A DNA stretch of 15,990 bases from contig CAZJFC010000040.1 of the NCBI GenBank assembly GCA_964545245.1, positions 1 through 15,990 of the forward strand. Reading direction: 5' to 3'. The first letter of the stretch is position 1. Every line of letters begins with the position of its first letter. The notes below the pieces were generated by a model that ran no database searches, was not told where the DNA came from, and was given only the letters and a program-made list of their open reading frames with translations. Of this stretch, positions 7,103 to 14,051 are shown in pieces. A program made the translations under genes and the position numbers. Source of the DNA: CAZJFC01 sp964545245. Lineage in GTDB: Bacteria; Pseudomonadota; Alphaproteobacteria; Rickettsiales; 21-14-0-20-44-7.

Positions 7103-7426
7103 ATGACCATAAACACGATATTCAAGGAAGTTGATGATAAATTCTATGAAGCGGTAAAAACCGCCGTGAAAGAGTTTTTGCCCAATCAGGTTGATGACGC
7201 GATGGAGCAGATAACCGGGCGCGTTGAGGAAGATGTGGCGGAATATAAGGAAGAACAGGAAAACGAATTCCTTGAATATTCCTACACGCTCACCACCACG
7301 CCGAATGTTTTCGAGATTTACAGCTTTTCGAAATATACCAAAACCGAGCGGCCAGACCCCGGCGTGGGTTACGAGATAGTGCGCATCCGGCGCACCACCG
7401 AGGGGCCGAAGCTGGAGATTTATTAA
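7103..7426 (+). CDS. hypothetical acidic protein
   Basis: The 107-residue protein is not recognised. The first half is acidic and probably helical (KEVDDKFYEAVKTAVKEF, then VEEDVAEYKEEQENEFLEY). The second half looks like beta strands (YTLTTTPNVFEIYSFSKY, YEIVRIRRTTEGPKLEIY). There is no signal peptide and no membrane segment, so it is probably cytoplasmic. Start: ATG at 7103, 12 bases after the small lipoprotein stop, with no clear ribosome binding site, so coupling to that gene is possible. Codon use and frame integrity look like a real gene. A repeat begins four bases after its stop. Confidence 0.6.
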   Translation: MTINTIFKEVDDKFYEAVKTAVKEFLPNQVDDAMEQITGRVEEDVAEYKEEQENEFLEYSYTLTTTPNVFEIYSFSKYTKTERPDPGVGYEIVRIRRTTEGPKLEIY

Positions 7427-7429
7427 AAG

Positions 7430-7517
7430 TAGAACATTGGAACTTGGAACATTGGAATTTGCTGGAATTCCAGCTATTTTTATCTAAGTTCTAATACTCT
7501 AACGTTCTAACGTTCTG
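7430..7517. repeat. GGAAC-unit imperfect palindrome, copy A
   Basis: The left arm is made of units such as ttggaacat, the middle of tttgctggaatt, and the right arm (tctaagttctaat followed by taacgttc units) is roughly the reverse complement of the left. Copy B at 8029-8122 has the same arms and middle with a different core. The right end abuts the first codons of the brnT remnant. Confidence 0.8.
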
Positions 7518-7763
7518 AACAAAAACCTGCTCAAACACAGCGTATCTGATGAGGAATGTGAGGAGATATTTTTCAATGAACCTTTAATAGTCGCAGGGGA
7601 TCTAAAACACTCCAACGCCGAGCAGCGTTTCGCGGCTTTGGGACAAACAAATTCCGGACGAAAGCTGTTTCTGGTTTTTACATTAAGAAAAAACAAAATC
7701 AGGGTAATTTCGGCACGGGACATGAACAAAAAGGAAAAAATGATTTATGAAAAAAACTCCTAA
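7518..7763 (+). pseudogene. brnT: BrnT-like toxin (DUF497) with missing N-terminus
   Basis: Reading from 7518 gives 81 residues: NKNLLKHSVSDEECEEIF, then NEPLIVAGDLKHSNAEQRF, AALGQTNSGRKLFLVFTL, and KIRVISARDMNKKEKMIYE. These match the BrnT ribonuclease-toxin fold in order (N..KH.VS.EEA..IF, ..E.RF..LG....GR.L.VV.T, .IRVISAR...K.E...YE). The frame is open only back to 7503 and contains no ATG, GTG or TTG before KH; the family start (about M-x-FEWDxxK) is replaced by repeat copy A. CTG at 7515 or 7527 is the only conceivable start, without a ribosome binding site. The 3' end is intact and overlaps brnA by 17 bases, the usual brnT-brnA arrangement. Most likely an inactivated toxin. Confidence 0.75.
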
Positions 7764-8010
7764 ATTCAAGAATGAGGATGAAGAACGCAAATTCTGGGCA
7801 AAAACAGATTCAGCAGAATATTTTGACTGGTCAAAGGCAAAAAAGGCCAAATTCCCGAATTTGAAGCCGACGCTCCGCACCATTTCACTGCGCCTGCCAG
7901 AAATGCTTATCCATGACATCAAAATTCTGGCGAACAAAAAGGACGTGCCATATCAGTCGCTGATGAAAATTTTCCTTGCTGAAAGGGTTCAAAGCGAATT
8001 GAAGCCCTGA
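7747..8010 (+). CDS. brnA: BrnA/CopG-type antitoxin
   Basis: 87-residue ribbon-helix-helix antitoxin of the BrnA/CopG type that neutralises BrnT and represses its own operon. The family pattern is clear: KFKNEDEERKFWAKTDSAEY near the start, DWSKAKKAKFPNLKP, the RHH strand and helix segment TISLRLPEMLIHDIKILANK, then DVPYQSLMKIFLAERV at the C-terminus. It starts inside the 3' end of the toxin remnant, so it was translationally coupled. With the toxin start lost, this is probably an orphan antitoxin. Any promoter would have to lie in the repeat or inside the remnant. Confidence 0.88.
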   Translation: MKKTPKFKNEDEERKFWAKTDSAEYFDWSKAKKAKFPNLKPTLRTISLRLPEMLIHDIKILANKKDVPYQSLMKIFLAERVQSELKP

Positions 8011-8028
8011 TTTTCCGGTTTTACTGGA

Positions 8029-8122
8029 AGAACTTGGAATATTGGAACTTAGAACATTGGAATTTGCTGGAATTATGTTTATTCTTATCTAAGTTCTAAT
8101 ATTCCAATGTTCCAACGTTCTG
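8029..8122. repeat. GGAAC-unit imperfect palindrome, copy B
   Basis: Left arm agaacttggaatattggaac and following units; right arm aagttctaatattccaat followed by gttccaacgttct. The arms are inverted and nearly complementary with one extra unit on the right, so the RNA could form a long hairpin. It shares the arms and the tttgctggaatt middle with copy A. It ends four bases before the glyS ATG, and no promoter or ribosome binding site is visible between it and glyS. Confidence 0.82.
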
Positions 8123-8126
8123 TACA

Positions 8127-10130
8127 ATGACCGAATTTTTACTTGAGCTTTATTCCGAAGAAACCCCTGCGCGGATGCAGGAAAATGCGGCGCGGGAGCT
8201 TGCCGGGAAAATTTCCGCCGATGCGAAATATTATTATACGCCGCAGCGCATTGCCATTGTGGCTGATTTGCCTGAAAAGCAACCAGACCAGATCATTGAT
8301 AAGAAAGGCCCTGCGGTTGGATCGCCGGAACAGGCGGTGCAGGGGTTTTTGAAATCTGTCGGGCTGGATTCGGTTGATAAGGCGCAGACGATCGAAGAAA
8401 AAGGACGCATTTTTTATTATTATAAAAATACTGTTCCCGGCAAAGCTACCGCAGAGCATTTGCAGGCTGAGCTGCCGAAAATATTGAATGATTTCACATG
8501 GCCGAAATCCATGCGCTGGGGCGACCATGACATCCGCTGGGTGCGGCCACTACATTCGATTATCGCTACGCTGGGGGGCAAGGTTATTCCGTTCAGGTTC
8601 GGGCATATTGAGAGTGGGGATACGACCAGGGGGCACAGGTTTCTGAGTTTCGGAGTTTCGGAGTTTCGGAGTTTCGCCGAATACAAAAACTGGCTGGCAG
8701 AAAATAAAGTCATCATCGACCCGGCGGAGCGTAGAAAGCTCATCTGGGATGAGGCGCAAAAAGCGGCGGGCGGTTTGGTGTTGCAGGCAGATGAGCGGCT
8801 GCTTGCGGAGGTGGCCAACCTTGTTGAGTGGCCGGTGATACTGGTGGGGGAGTTCGATAAATCTTTCCTCGATGTGCCGCAGGAATGTTTGATCGCGACC
8901 ATGAAAACCAACCAGAAATATTTTCCGCTTTTTGACGAAGACGGCAGGCTGGCGAATAAATTCATTATTGTTTCCAACATGGTGGCGGAAGATGGCGGAA
9001 AGAAAATAACCAACGGGAATGAGCGGGTTATCAGGGCGCGGCTCTCCGACGCGAAATTCTTCTGGGAGCAGGACCAGAAGGCCGGGCTGGAGTCATTCCT
9101 GCCGAAGCTGGACACCGTCGTTTTCCATGCGAAGGTGGGAACGTTGCATGACAAAGTTAACCGCATCTCTGCCCTCGCGCGTTATATCGCGAATATCATC
9201 GGCGCGGATGCCGGGCTTGCTTCCCGCGCGGCGCAACTGGCTAAGGCGGATTTAGTGAGCGGCATGGTTGGCGAATTTGCCGAGTTGCAGGGCCTTATGG
9301 GGGCATATTACGCTGAGAAACAGGGTGAAAAACCGGAAGTCGCCCGCGCGATAAAAGAACATTACCAACCCGCCGGGCAGGATGATGCAATCCCCACCGC
9401 CCCGGTTTCGATCTGCGTGGCGCTTGCCGACAAAATTGATTCGCTGGTGCAGCTTTGGGAAGCAGGTGAAAAACCAACCGGTTCGCGCGACCCGTTCGGC
9501 CTGCGCCGCGCTGCGCTCGGCATAATCCGCATTATCCTTGAGAACAGGCTCGGCATTTCGCTCAAGAGCCTGATTATCCAGGCCTCAAAATCCGGCGAAA
9601 CGGGCAGTGAGGAGATCTATGAATTCTTCGTCGAGCGTATGAAATTCCTGCTCAAAGGCCGGAACCTCCGCCATGACTATGTTTCAGCAGTCCTTGATGG
9701 CAGGAATGACGATTTGAATGACATCCGCAACAAAGCAGAGACGCTTGGGAGCTTCCTTGCCACCCCTGCCGGGGAAAACTTGCTTGCCGCCTATAAACGC
9801 GCCAATAATATTCTGGGGATCGAGGAGAAGAAGGACAAAACCTCCTATCCGCCGGAACCGCAGGAAAACCTGCTGGAGGCCGCGGAAGAAAAATCGCTTC
9901 ATACAAAAATCGGCGCTGCCGAACCGGTTATCGGCAACGCCCTGGCAAAAGCTGATTACGGGGCAGCCATGTCCGAGCTTGCGCAATTACAGCCTGCGGT
10001 AAATGCGTTCTTTGATAAGGTAACGGTCAACGCCGAAAAAGCGGAGTTGCGGATTAACCGCCTAAAATTATTGGCAAAAATACGCAGCTTTGTGGATTCC
10101 ATTGCCGATTTCAGCAAAATTGAATCATAG
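8127..10130 (+). CDS. glyS: glycyl-tRNA synthetase beta subunit
   Basis: tRNA-binding subunit of the alpha2beta2 glycyl-tRNA synthetase, partner of GlyQ. The 667 residues are slightly short for the family; the deficit seems to lie near residues 25-35 before YYYTPQRIAIVADLP. Recognisable segments: FLLELYSEETPARMQ at the start, DKKGPAVGSPEQAVQGFLKS, WPKSMRWGDHDIRWVRPLHS, DTTRGHRF, VPQECLIATMKTNQKYFPLF, the SRDPFGLRRAALGIIRII stretch near residues 450-470, and FFDKVTVNAEKAELRINRLK near the C-terminus (anticodon-binding part). The segment after RGHRF is encoded by a four-copy 8-bp tandem repeat yet stays in frame. The ATG at 8127 gives the conserved N-terminus; it has no Shine-Dalgarno and sits against repeat copy B. 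It is separated from glyQ by about 2.4 kb. Confidence 0.96.
   Translation: MTEFLLELYSEETPARMQENAARELAGKISADAKYYYTPQRIAIVADLPEKQPDQIIDKKGPAVGSPEQAVQGFLKSVGLDSVDKAQTIEEKGRIFYYYKNTVPGKATAEHLQAELPKILNDFTWPKSMRWGDHDIRWVRPLHSIIATLGGKVIPFRFGHIESGDTTRGHRFLSFGVSEFRSFAEYKNWLAENKVIIDPAERRKLIWDEAQKAAGGLVLQADERLLAEVANLVEWPVILVGEFDKSFLDVPQECLIATMKTNQKYFPLFDEDGRLANKFIIVSNMVAEDGGKKITNGNERVIRARLSDAKFFWEQDQKAGLESFLPKLDTVVFHAKVGTLHDKVNRISALARYIANIIGADAGLASRAAQLAKADLVSGMVGEFAELQGLMGAYYAEKQGEKPEVARAIKEHYQPAGQDDAIPTAPVSICVALADKIDSLVQLWEAGEKPTGSRDPFGLRRAALGIIRIILENRLGISLKSLIIQASKSGETGSEEIYEFFVERMKFLLKGRNLRHDYVSAVLDGRNDDLNDIRNKAETLGSFLATPAGENLLAAYKRANNILGIEEKKDKTSYPPEPQENLLEAAEEKSLHTKIGAAEPVIGNALAKADYGAAMSELAQLQPAVNAFFDKVTVNAEKAELRINRLKLLAKIRSFVDSIADFSKIES
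8645..8676. repeat. four perfect 8-bp tandem repeats inside glyS
   Basis: GAGTTTCG is repeated four times without a mismatch. Because the unit is not a multiple of three, it is read in successive frames (L-S-F-G-V-S-E-F-R-S-F-A-E). The motif resembles the ttcgga units after ftsA at 3270-3305, so it may be an intragenic member of that repeat family. Gain or loss of one or two units would frameshift glyS. Confidence 0.95.
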
Positions 10131-10132
10131 TT

Positions 10133-10162
10133 TTGCATTCTGCCCGCAATTTATGTTAAAAT
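10133..10162 (+). promoter_or_regulatory. promoter of the first prepilin gene
   Basis: TTGCAT at 10133-10138, an 18-base spacer and TAAAAT at 10157-10162. The -10 box ends six bases before the ATG at 10169 and only A residues lie between, so no ribosome binding site exists and a leaderless transcript is predicted. The -35 box starts three bases after the glyS stop. Confidence 0.5.
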
Positions 10163-10168
10163 AAAAAA

Positions 10169-10900
10169 ATGGGCTACTTTTTAAAATCCCGCGGCTTCAC
10201 GCTTGTCGAGCTGGCAATTGTGCTGGTAATCATCGGCCTTCTGATCGGCGGCGTCCTGGCCGGAACAAGCATGGTAAAAACCGCGCGAGTGCAGGCAGCA
10301 ATCTCAGACCTTGCGAAATACAAATCCGCCGCGCTTGGCTTTCGTGAGAAATATTATTACTGGGCGGGCGATATGCCAAATGCCTATGATTTCTGGGGAA
10401 CCAGCGCTGGTTGCGCCAATACCGGAATTCCCGCCGGAGGCTGCAACGGCGATGGCAACGGAACAGTGCCGTTTTATAATGAAGGCCAATCCTCTTTCTA
10501 CCCTGAGTCATTCCGCGGGTTCCAGTTTCTTGCGCTTTCCGGGTTTCTTCCGGGCTCATATAGTGGTGTCCGTGGAGGAGCCCCAACCTATAACGCGCAA
10601 TGGTCACCCGGCATCAACGTTCCCAAATCCGCGATTCCCTCACCTGAGTCAGCCAGCGTGAACATATACGACCTTACCTCCATCATTATCGGAGGAAGTA
10701 ACCACTACAGCTTCCATATCAATAAACGCACCGTGGGAACCATCCTGTCAGGCGGGGCTTTAAGCTTTGAGGACGCTTATGCAATCGACCTGAAAGTTGA
10801 TGACGGCATTCCTGATGCAGGCATAATGCGCGGAAGCGTTACCGGCAATTCATACATAGGCTCGTCGACCTTCCATAACATGACATATTTTATCGAGTGA
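10169..10900 (+). CDS. prepilin-like protein (type IV pilin / pseudopilin N-terminus)
   Basis: 243 residues with a short basic leader ending in Gly9, cleavage expected before Phe10, then the class III signal GFTLVELAIV with Glu14 at mature position +5 and a hydrophobic helix to about residue 31. Prepilin peptidase would process it and the product would join a pilus or type II secretion pseudopilus at the inner membrane. The globular part has Cys82 and Cys92 flanking a Gly-rich loop, and a DDGIPDAG motif at 211-218 also present in the second prepilin. No pilus assembly genes are in the window, so the machine it serves is unknown. Its 3' end overlaps the converging DUF2079 gene by 11 bases. Confidence 0.85.
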   Translation: MGYFLKSRGFTLVELAIVLVIIGLLIGGVLAGTSMVKTARVQAAISDLAKYKSAALGFREKYYYWAGDMPNAYDFWGTSAGCANTGIPAGGCNGDGNGTVPFYNEGQSSFYPESFRGFQFLALSGFLPGSYSGVRGGAPTYNAQWSPGINVPKSAIPSPESASVNIYDLTSIIIGGSNHYSFHINKRTVGTILSGGALSFEDAYAIDLKVDDGIPDAGIMRGSVTGNSYIGSSTFHNMTYFIE

Positions 10901-12434
10901 ATTTTATGGCCATGTGGCGTTGCCTTATATAATACGCAATCTCCTCCCGCATGGCCTTCACATCGGCTGTATGTTCCGCACCGCGCCTGAACATGGCATA
11001 AGGATATTCCCAATATACCAGCCCCCAGTTAACCATACCCGCGAGCCTTAATGCAGCTTCCAGCGGCAGCTGGTTTTCTATCGTGTTCACCGGCGCATAC
11101 ATGTATGGGCTTATCCTCAGCAGGACATAATCCGCCTTATACATGTCAAAAAATTCCATCCGGGCAATTTTCCTTCTTCCCGTGATGTACGCCCCGGTAT
11201 TCTGGTCAACGTATAACATCTTATCCGCAGGCACGGTATCAACCAGATCAAGGAAGCGTTCGGATATCGCCCAGTCCATTCCTTCATCCGTAAGCAGGCT
11301 AAGTTTTTTAACGGGCAGCTTCATTGTCAACGGTATGAAAATTATCATGATAAGCAGGACGCCGTTGCGGAGAACCTTGGCCAGTATGGAGCTTTTCCGC
11401 GTGATCTTTTTCAGCGTATATGCCGAAGCAATAGCCAGAACCGGAATAAATGGCGCGGAGTAATAATAAGTTATGCTTTTCTGGTGAGCAAATCCGGAAA
11501 GGATTATGGTTATTAGATCAGCGGCAAGCGGAAGGCAGAAGAACAACCCGCCAAGCGGGAGGAAGCAGAACAACAGCAGCAACCCGACTATCAGCACGAT
11601 ATTATTGTAACCAAAAATCTTTTCGGGAAGTACGGACAGAACTTCCGGCAAAGGCTGTTTCAACCATTGGTAACGCCCGTAATTAGAGGAGTCAGAATCA
11701 TCGGCCAGCATATAATGCGCGTCATACGGGCTGAAATGCGGCACGATATAGAATATCACCACCACGAAACCGGCAAGACCGGCTATCGTCAGGGAAAGCC
11801 CCTGCTTTGCCGATCTGTGCATATACCACCACATCAGCCCAAAGCCGGAAACCGTAAGCCCATAATGTTCTTTGGTTATCAGAAAGACAAGGCACAGGAT
11901 AACCAATGCCGGGAAATTCTTCTTCAACGTGAAGATAATCCCCAGGATTATCATAGGAGTGGCAAAAGTAATCTCTTGAAGGCTGAACATTGCATGGTAC
12001 AACGTTATCGGGTTAAGCAGGTATACAACGCTCCAGATGAATGACTGCCTTGCATCAATTTCGAGCAGTAACAGCGTTCTATAGACAAGAAACGCCGTGG
12101 CAGCCACCACGGATACGTGGATTACAACCAGAGTTTCCGCATAGGGAAACAGCGCATAGAACGGCAGGCAAAGAACTATGGTTAGTATGGAAAAATGGAA
12201 ACCGAGCCAGTGGACGTTCTCTTCAAACGGGTATTTCATGCTGGTCTGGAACCAGTTACCGTTCAACGTGTTCCATATCACCTGACGGAATATCCCGATA
12301 TCTTCCATCGAATAGCCAAAACCCCATAGGCGGATAAGGTCAAGCCCCGTGAATACCAGAAAATAAAGGAAAATCACATACCCCAGAAGCCTCGCATAGG
12401 GTATGCGTCCGAATGCTTTTTCATCAGGAAACAT
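10890..12434 (-). CDS. DUF2079 polytopic membrane protein
   Basis: 514 residues with about ten or more predicted membrane spans. The N-terminal part matches DUF2079: YSMEDIGIFRQVIWNTLNGN (residues 41-60), then ENVHWLGFHFSILTIVLCLP, and FSLQEITFATPMIILGI further on. DUF2079 proteins are predicted inner-membrane proteins that resemble GT-C glycosyltransferases, with an acidic residue in the first periplasmic loop (Asp45 here); a glycosyl-transfer role is an inference, not shown. The C-terminal 120 residues are soluble. It lies alone on the minus strand between two prepilin genes, so modification of pilins is an attractive but untested idea. No Shine-Dalgarno is visible before the ATG, so the exact start is uncertain. 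Confidence 0.82.
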   Translation of the reverse strand: MFPDEKAFGRIPYARLLGYVIFLYFLVFTGLDLIRLWGFGYSMEDIGIFRQVIWNTLNGNWFQTSMKYPFEENVHWLGFHFSILTIVLCLPFYALFPYAETLVVIHVSVVAATAFLVYRTLLLLEIDARQSFIWSVVYLLNPITLYHAMFSLQEITFATPMIILGIIFTLKKNFPALVILCLVFLITKEHYGLTVSGFGLMWWYMHRSAKQGLSLTIAGLAGFVVVIFYIVPHFSPYDAHYMLADDSDSSNYGRYQWLKQPLPEVLSVLPEKIFGYNNIVLIVGLLLLFCFLPLGGLFFCLPLAADLITIILSGFAHQKSITYYYSAPFIPVLAIASAYTLKKITRKSSILAKVLRNGVLLIMIIFIPLTMKLPVKKLSLLTDEGMDWAISERFLDLVDTVPADKMLYVDQNTGAYITGRRKIARMEFFDMYKADYVLLRISPYMYAPVNTIENQLPLEAALRLAGMVNWGLVYWEYPYAMFRRGAEHTADVKAMREEIAYYIRQRHMAIKFTR

Positions 12435-12496
12435 GAAATGAAACTATCGGCAATAAGCTGGTTTTTCAATAGTTGAAGGTAATATTTATTCTTTCA

Positions 12497-12524
12497 TGGA
12501 CAGTTTTTTTTTGAAGGCTATCAT
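12497..12524 (+). promoter_or_regulatory. promoter of the second prepilin gene
   Basis: TGGACA at 12497-12502 (five of six matches to TTGACA), a 16-base spacer and TATCAT at 12519-12524 (five of six). The -10 box ends six bases before the ATG at 12531. No Shine-Dalgarno lies in the normal window, so a leaderless transcript is predicted, matching the geometry at the first prepilin gene and panD. Confidence 0.55.
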
Positions 12525-12530
12525 CCCGCC

Positions 12531-13301
12531 ATGAGGAAAAATCTCCCTAACCACGGCTTCACACTGGTTGAACTCGCAATCGTAATCGTGATCATCGGGT
12601 TGCTCATAGGTGGGGTTCTTATTGCCCAGGGCATGGTTACAAGCTCGCGCGTTTCAGCGCAGGTAAAGCAATTGCAGCAATATGACATTGCCGTTTCCAA
12701 CCTAAAACAACAATTAGGCCAGATTCCGGGAGATTGCAATATGTGCGCGGGTGGCGAGATCGGTAATAATAACGGCAGGCTTAATGACCTTGCCGATGTG
12801 ATTCCACCGCTCCAGCTATGGCGGGAACCGGCGATTTTCTTTGTGCATCTTTCCGCAATGAAACATATTTCGGAGAATTATGTATATGTCGCCGCCTCCT
12901 ATCTGACCGGTGAAGGCAAGCAGTTCCCGGAAGCTAAAATCGGCACGGGCGGTATTGTGGTTTCAGGTAATTACCGTGGGGACATCTATTACGTTTTCTC
13001 GCCAATGTCCACCGCCAACCTGTTCTCAGGCAGGATGACCACCGGAACATTATCCCCGCAGCTTGCCCTTGCGCTTGACAGCAAGATGGATGACGGCCTG
13101 CCGCTGGCGGGTAATGTTGTCGCGATCGGGGGGGCGGCTTCAGTCAGCACCGCGAAATATCCGTTTGTGCTTCAAACCTCCGGCGCTTCCTTATGCGTGA
13201 ACGGAACTTTTTATAATGTTGCGCTTGAAACGCCCAATTTGTGTAGAATAATCGTTAAATCGGCCTTTGACCCAAGCGCCGAAACTGAAAGCAAGTTTTA
13301 G
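12531..13301 (+). CDS. second prepilin-like protein, paralogue of the 10169 gene
   Basis: 256 residues with Gly9 before Phe10, Glu14 at mature +5 and the same hydrophobic helix as the first prepilin; residues 9-30 differ from it at a single position. Cys69 and Cys72, and Cys222 and Cys238, could form disulfides. A DSKMDDGLPLAGN motif (183-195) corresponds to DLKVDDGIPDAGI in the first protein, so the two share more than the signal region and are diverged paralogues. Likely a minor pilin or pseudopilin. It is separated from the first copy by the oppositely oriented DUF2079 gene. No terminator is obvious in the gap after it. Confidence 0.85.
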   Translation: MRKNLPNHGFTLVELAIVIVIIGLLIGGVLIAQGMVTSSRVSAQVKQLQQYDIAVSNLKQQLGQIPGDCNMCAGGEIGNNNGRLNDLADVIPPLQLWREPAIFFVHLSAMKHISENYVYVAASYLTGEGKQFPEAKIGTGGIVVSGNYRGDIYYVFSPMSTANLFSGRMTTGTLSPQLALALDSKMDDGLPLAGNVVAIGGAASVSTAKYPFVLQTSGASLCVNGTFYNVALETPNLCRIIVKSAFDPSAETESKF

Positions 13302-13447
13302 CTGGCAGCTATAAATGGCTGGTGAAAATAAAGAACCATAAACACTTACAATCTCCATATCTACAGCGTTTCTGCTCATTATCATTATTTTATACCGGCT
13401 AAATTAAAGTCATTTCTCGTCACCACCAACCAAAAATGGAGAGAGTT

Positions 13448-13984
13448 ATGAAGATCACGACATTACAGGAAGCATTCACCCACGGCCTTTCTGATATTTA
13501 CAGCGCAGAAAAGCAAATCACCAAGGCCTTACCGAAGCTTATCAAAGCTGCAACCAGTGACAAACTGGCCAAGGGTTTTGAGAAGCATTTGAGGGAAACC
13601 GAAGGACAGATCGAGCGCCTTGACCAGATCGTGCAGATTTCAGGGCTTAAGTTGCAGCGCATTAAATGCAAGGCAATGGAAGGGCTGGTCAAGGAAGGCG
13701 ATGAAGTAGTGAAAGAAATAAAAAAAGGCCCTGTCCGTGACTGTATGCTTATCTGCGGCGCGCAGAAAGTTGAGCACTACGAAATTGCGACTTATGGAAC
13801 ATTGGTTGAACTTGCCAAAAAGCTTGGGTTTGAAGAAGCCGCCGAGCTTCTGGAAGAAACCCTTGAGGAAGAAAAAGCGACTGATGTTATATTGACCGAG
13901 CTTGCTGTTTCTGAAGTGAATGATGAAGCGGAACAAGAAGGTGAAGAATATTCCTCGCGCTCAAGCAGGAGGAAGGCAGCATAA
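13448..13984 (+). CDS. DUF892 / YciE-like ferritin-fold protein
   Basis: 178 residues from the ATG at 13448, chosen over the ATG at 13436 because GGAGAGAG at 13438-13445 serves as its Shine-Dalgarno and the product then begins MKITTLQEAFTHGLSDIYSA, as in the family. The DUF892 four-helix bundle shows its Glu/His pattern: DIYSAEKQ (helix 1), ETEGQIERLDQI (helix 2), AQKVEHYEIATYGTL (helix 3) and LLEETLEEEKATD (helix 4), which in ferritin-like proteins can bind a di-metal site. Members are often stress-induced, but the substrate is unknown. The C-terminal tail is acidic then Ser/Arg-rich. A rho-independent terminator follows 20 bases after the stop. Confidence 0.88.
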   Translation: MKITTLQEAFTHGLSDIYSAEKQITKALPKLIKAATSDKLAKGFEKHLRETEGQIERLDQIVQISGLKLQRIKCKAMEGLVKEGDEVVKEIKKGPVRDCMLICGAQKVEHYEIATYGTLVELAKKLGFEEAAELLEETLEEEKATDVILTELAVSEVNDEAEQEGEEYSSRSSRRKAA

Positions 13985-14004
13985 AGCTAACTCAAAGCTA
14001 ATAT

Positions 14005-14028
14005 AAAAGCGGCCCAAAAGCCGCTTTT
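14005..14028. terminator. bidirectional rho-independent terminator
   Basis: AAAAGCGGC, a CCAAAA loop, and GCCGCTTTT form a 9-bp stem followed by more T and AT-rich sequence on the plus strand; the opposite strand also ends in a T run. It lies between the convergent DUF892 gene and the small hydrophilic protein gene, so it probably serves both. Confidence 0.88.
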
Positions 14029-14051
14029 TATATTTTCAGTATATCATTATA

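Noticed and set aside
7430..8122. Possible CRISPR array made of the GGAAC-unit repeats
   Set aside because: Units are 8-10 bases, irregular and inverted, without unique spacers of constant length, and no cas genes are present.
13333..13370. Possible GAAC...CGTT stress (EcfG-type) promoter before the DUF892 gene
   Set aside because: The two halves are about 30 bases apart, whereas the consensus requires about 16-17.
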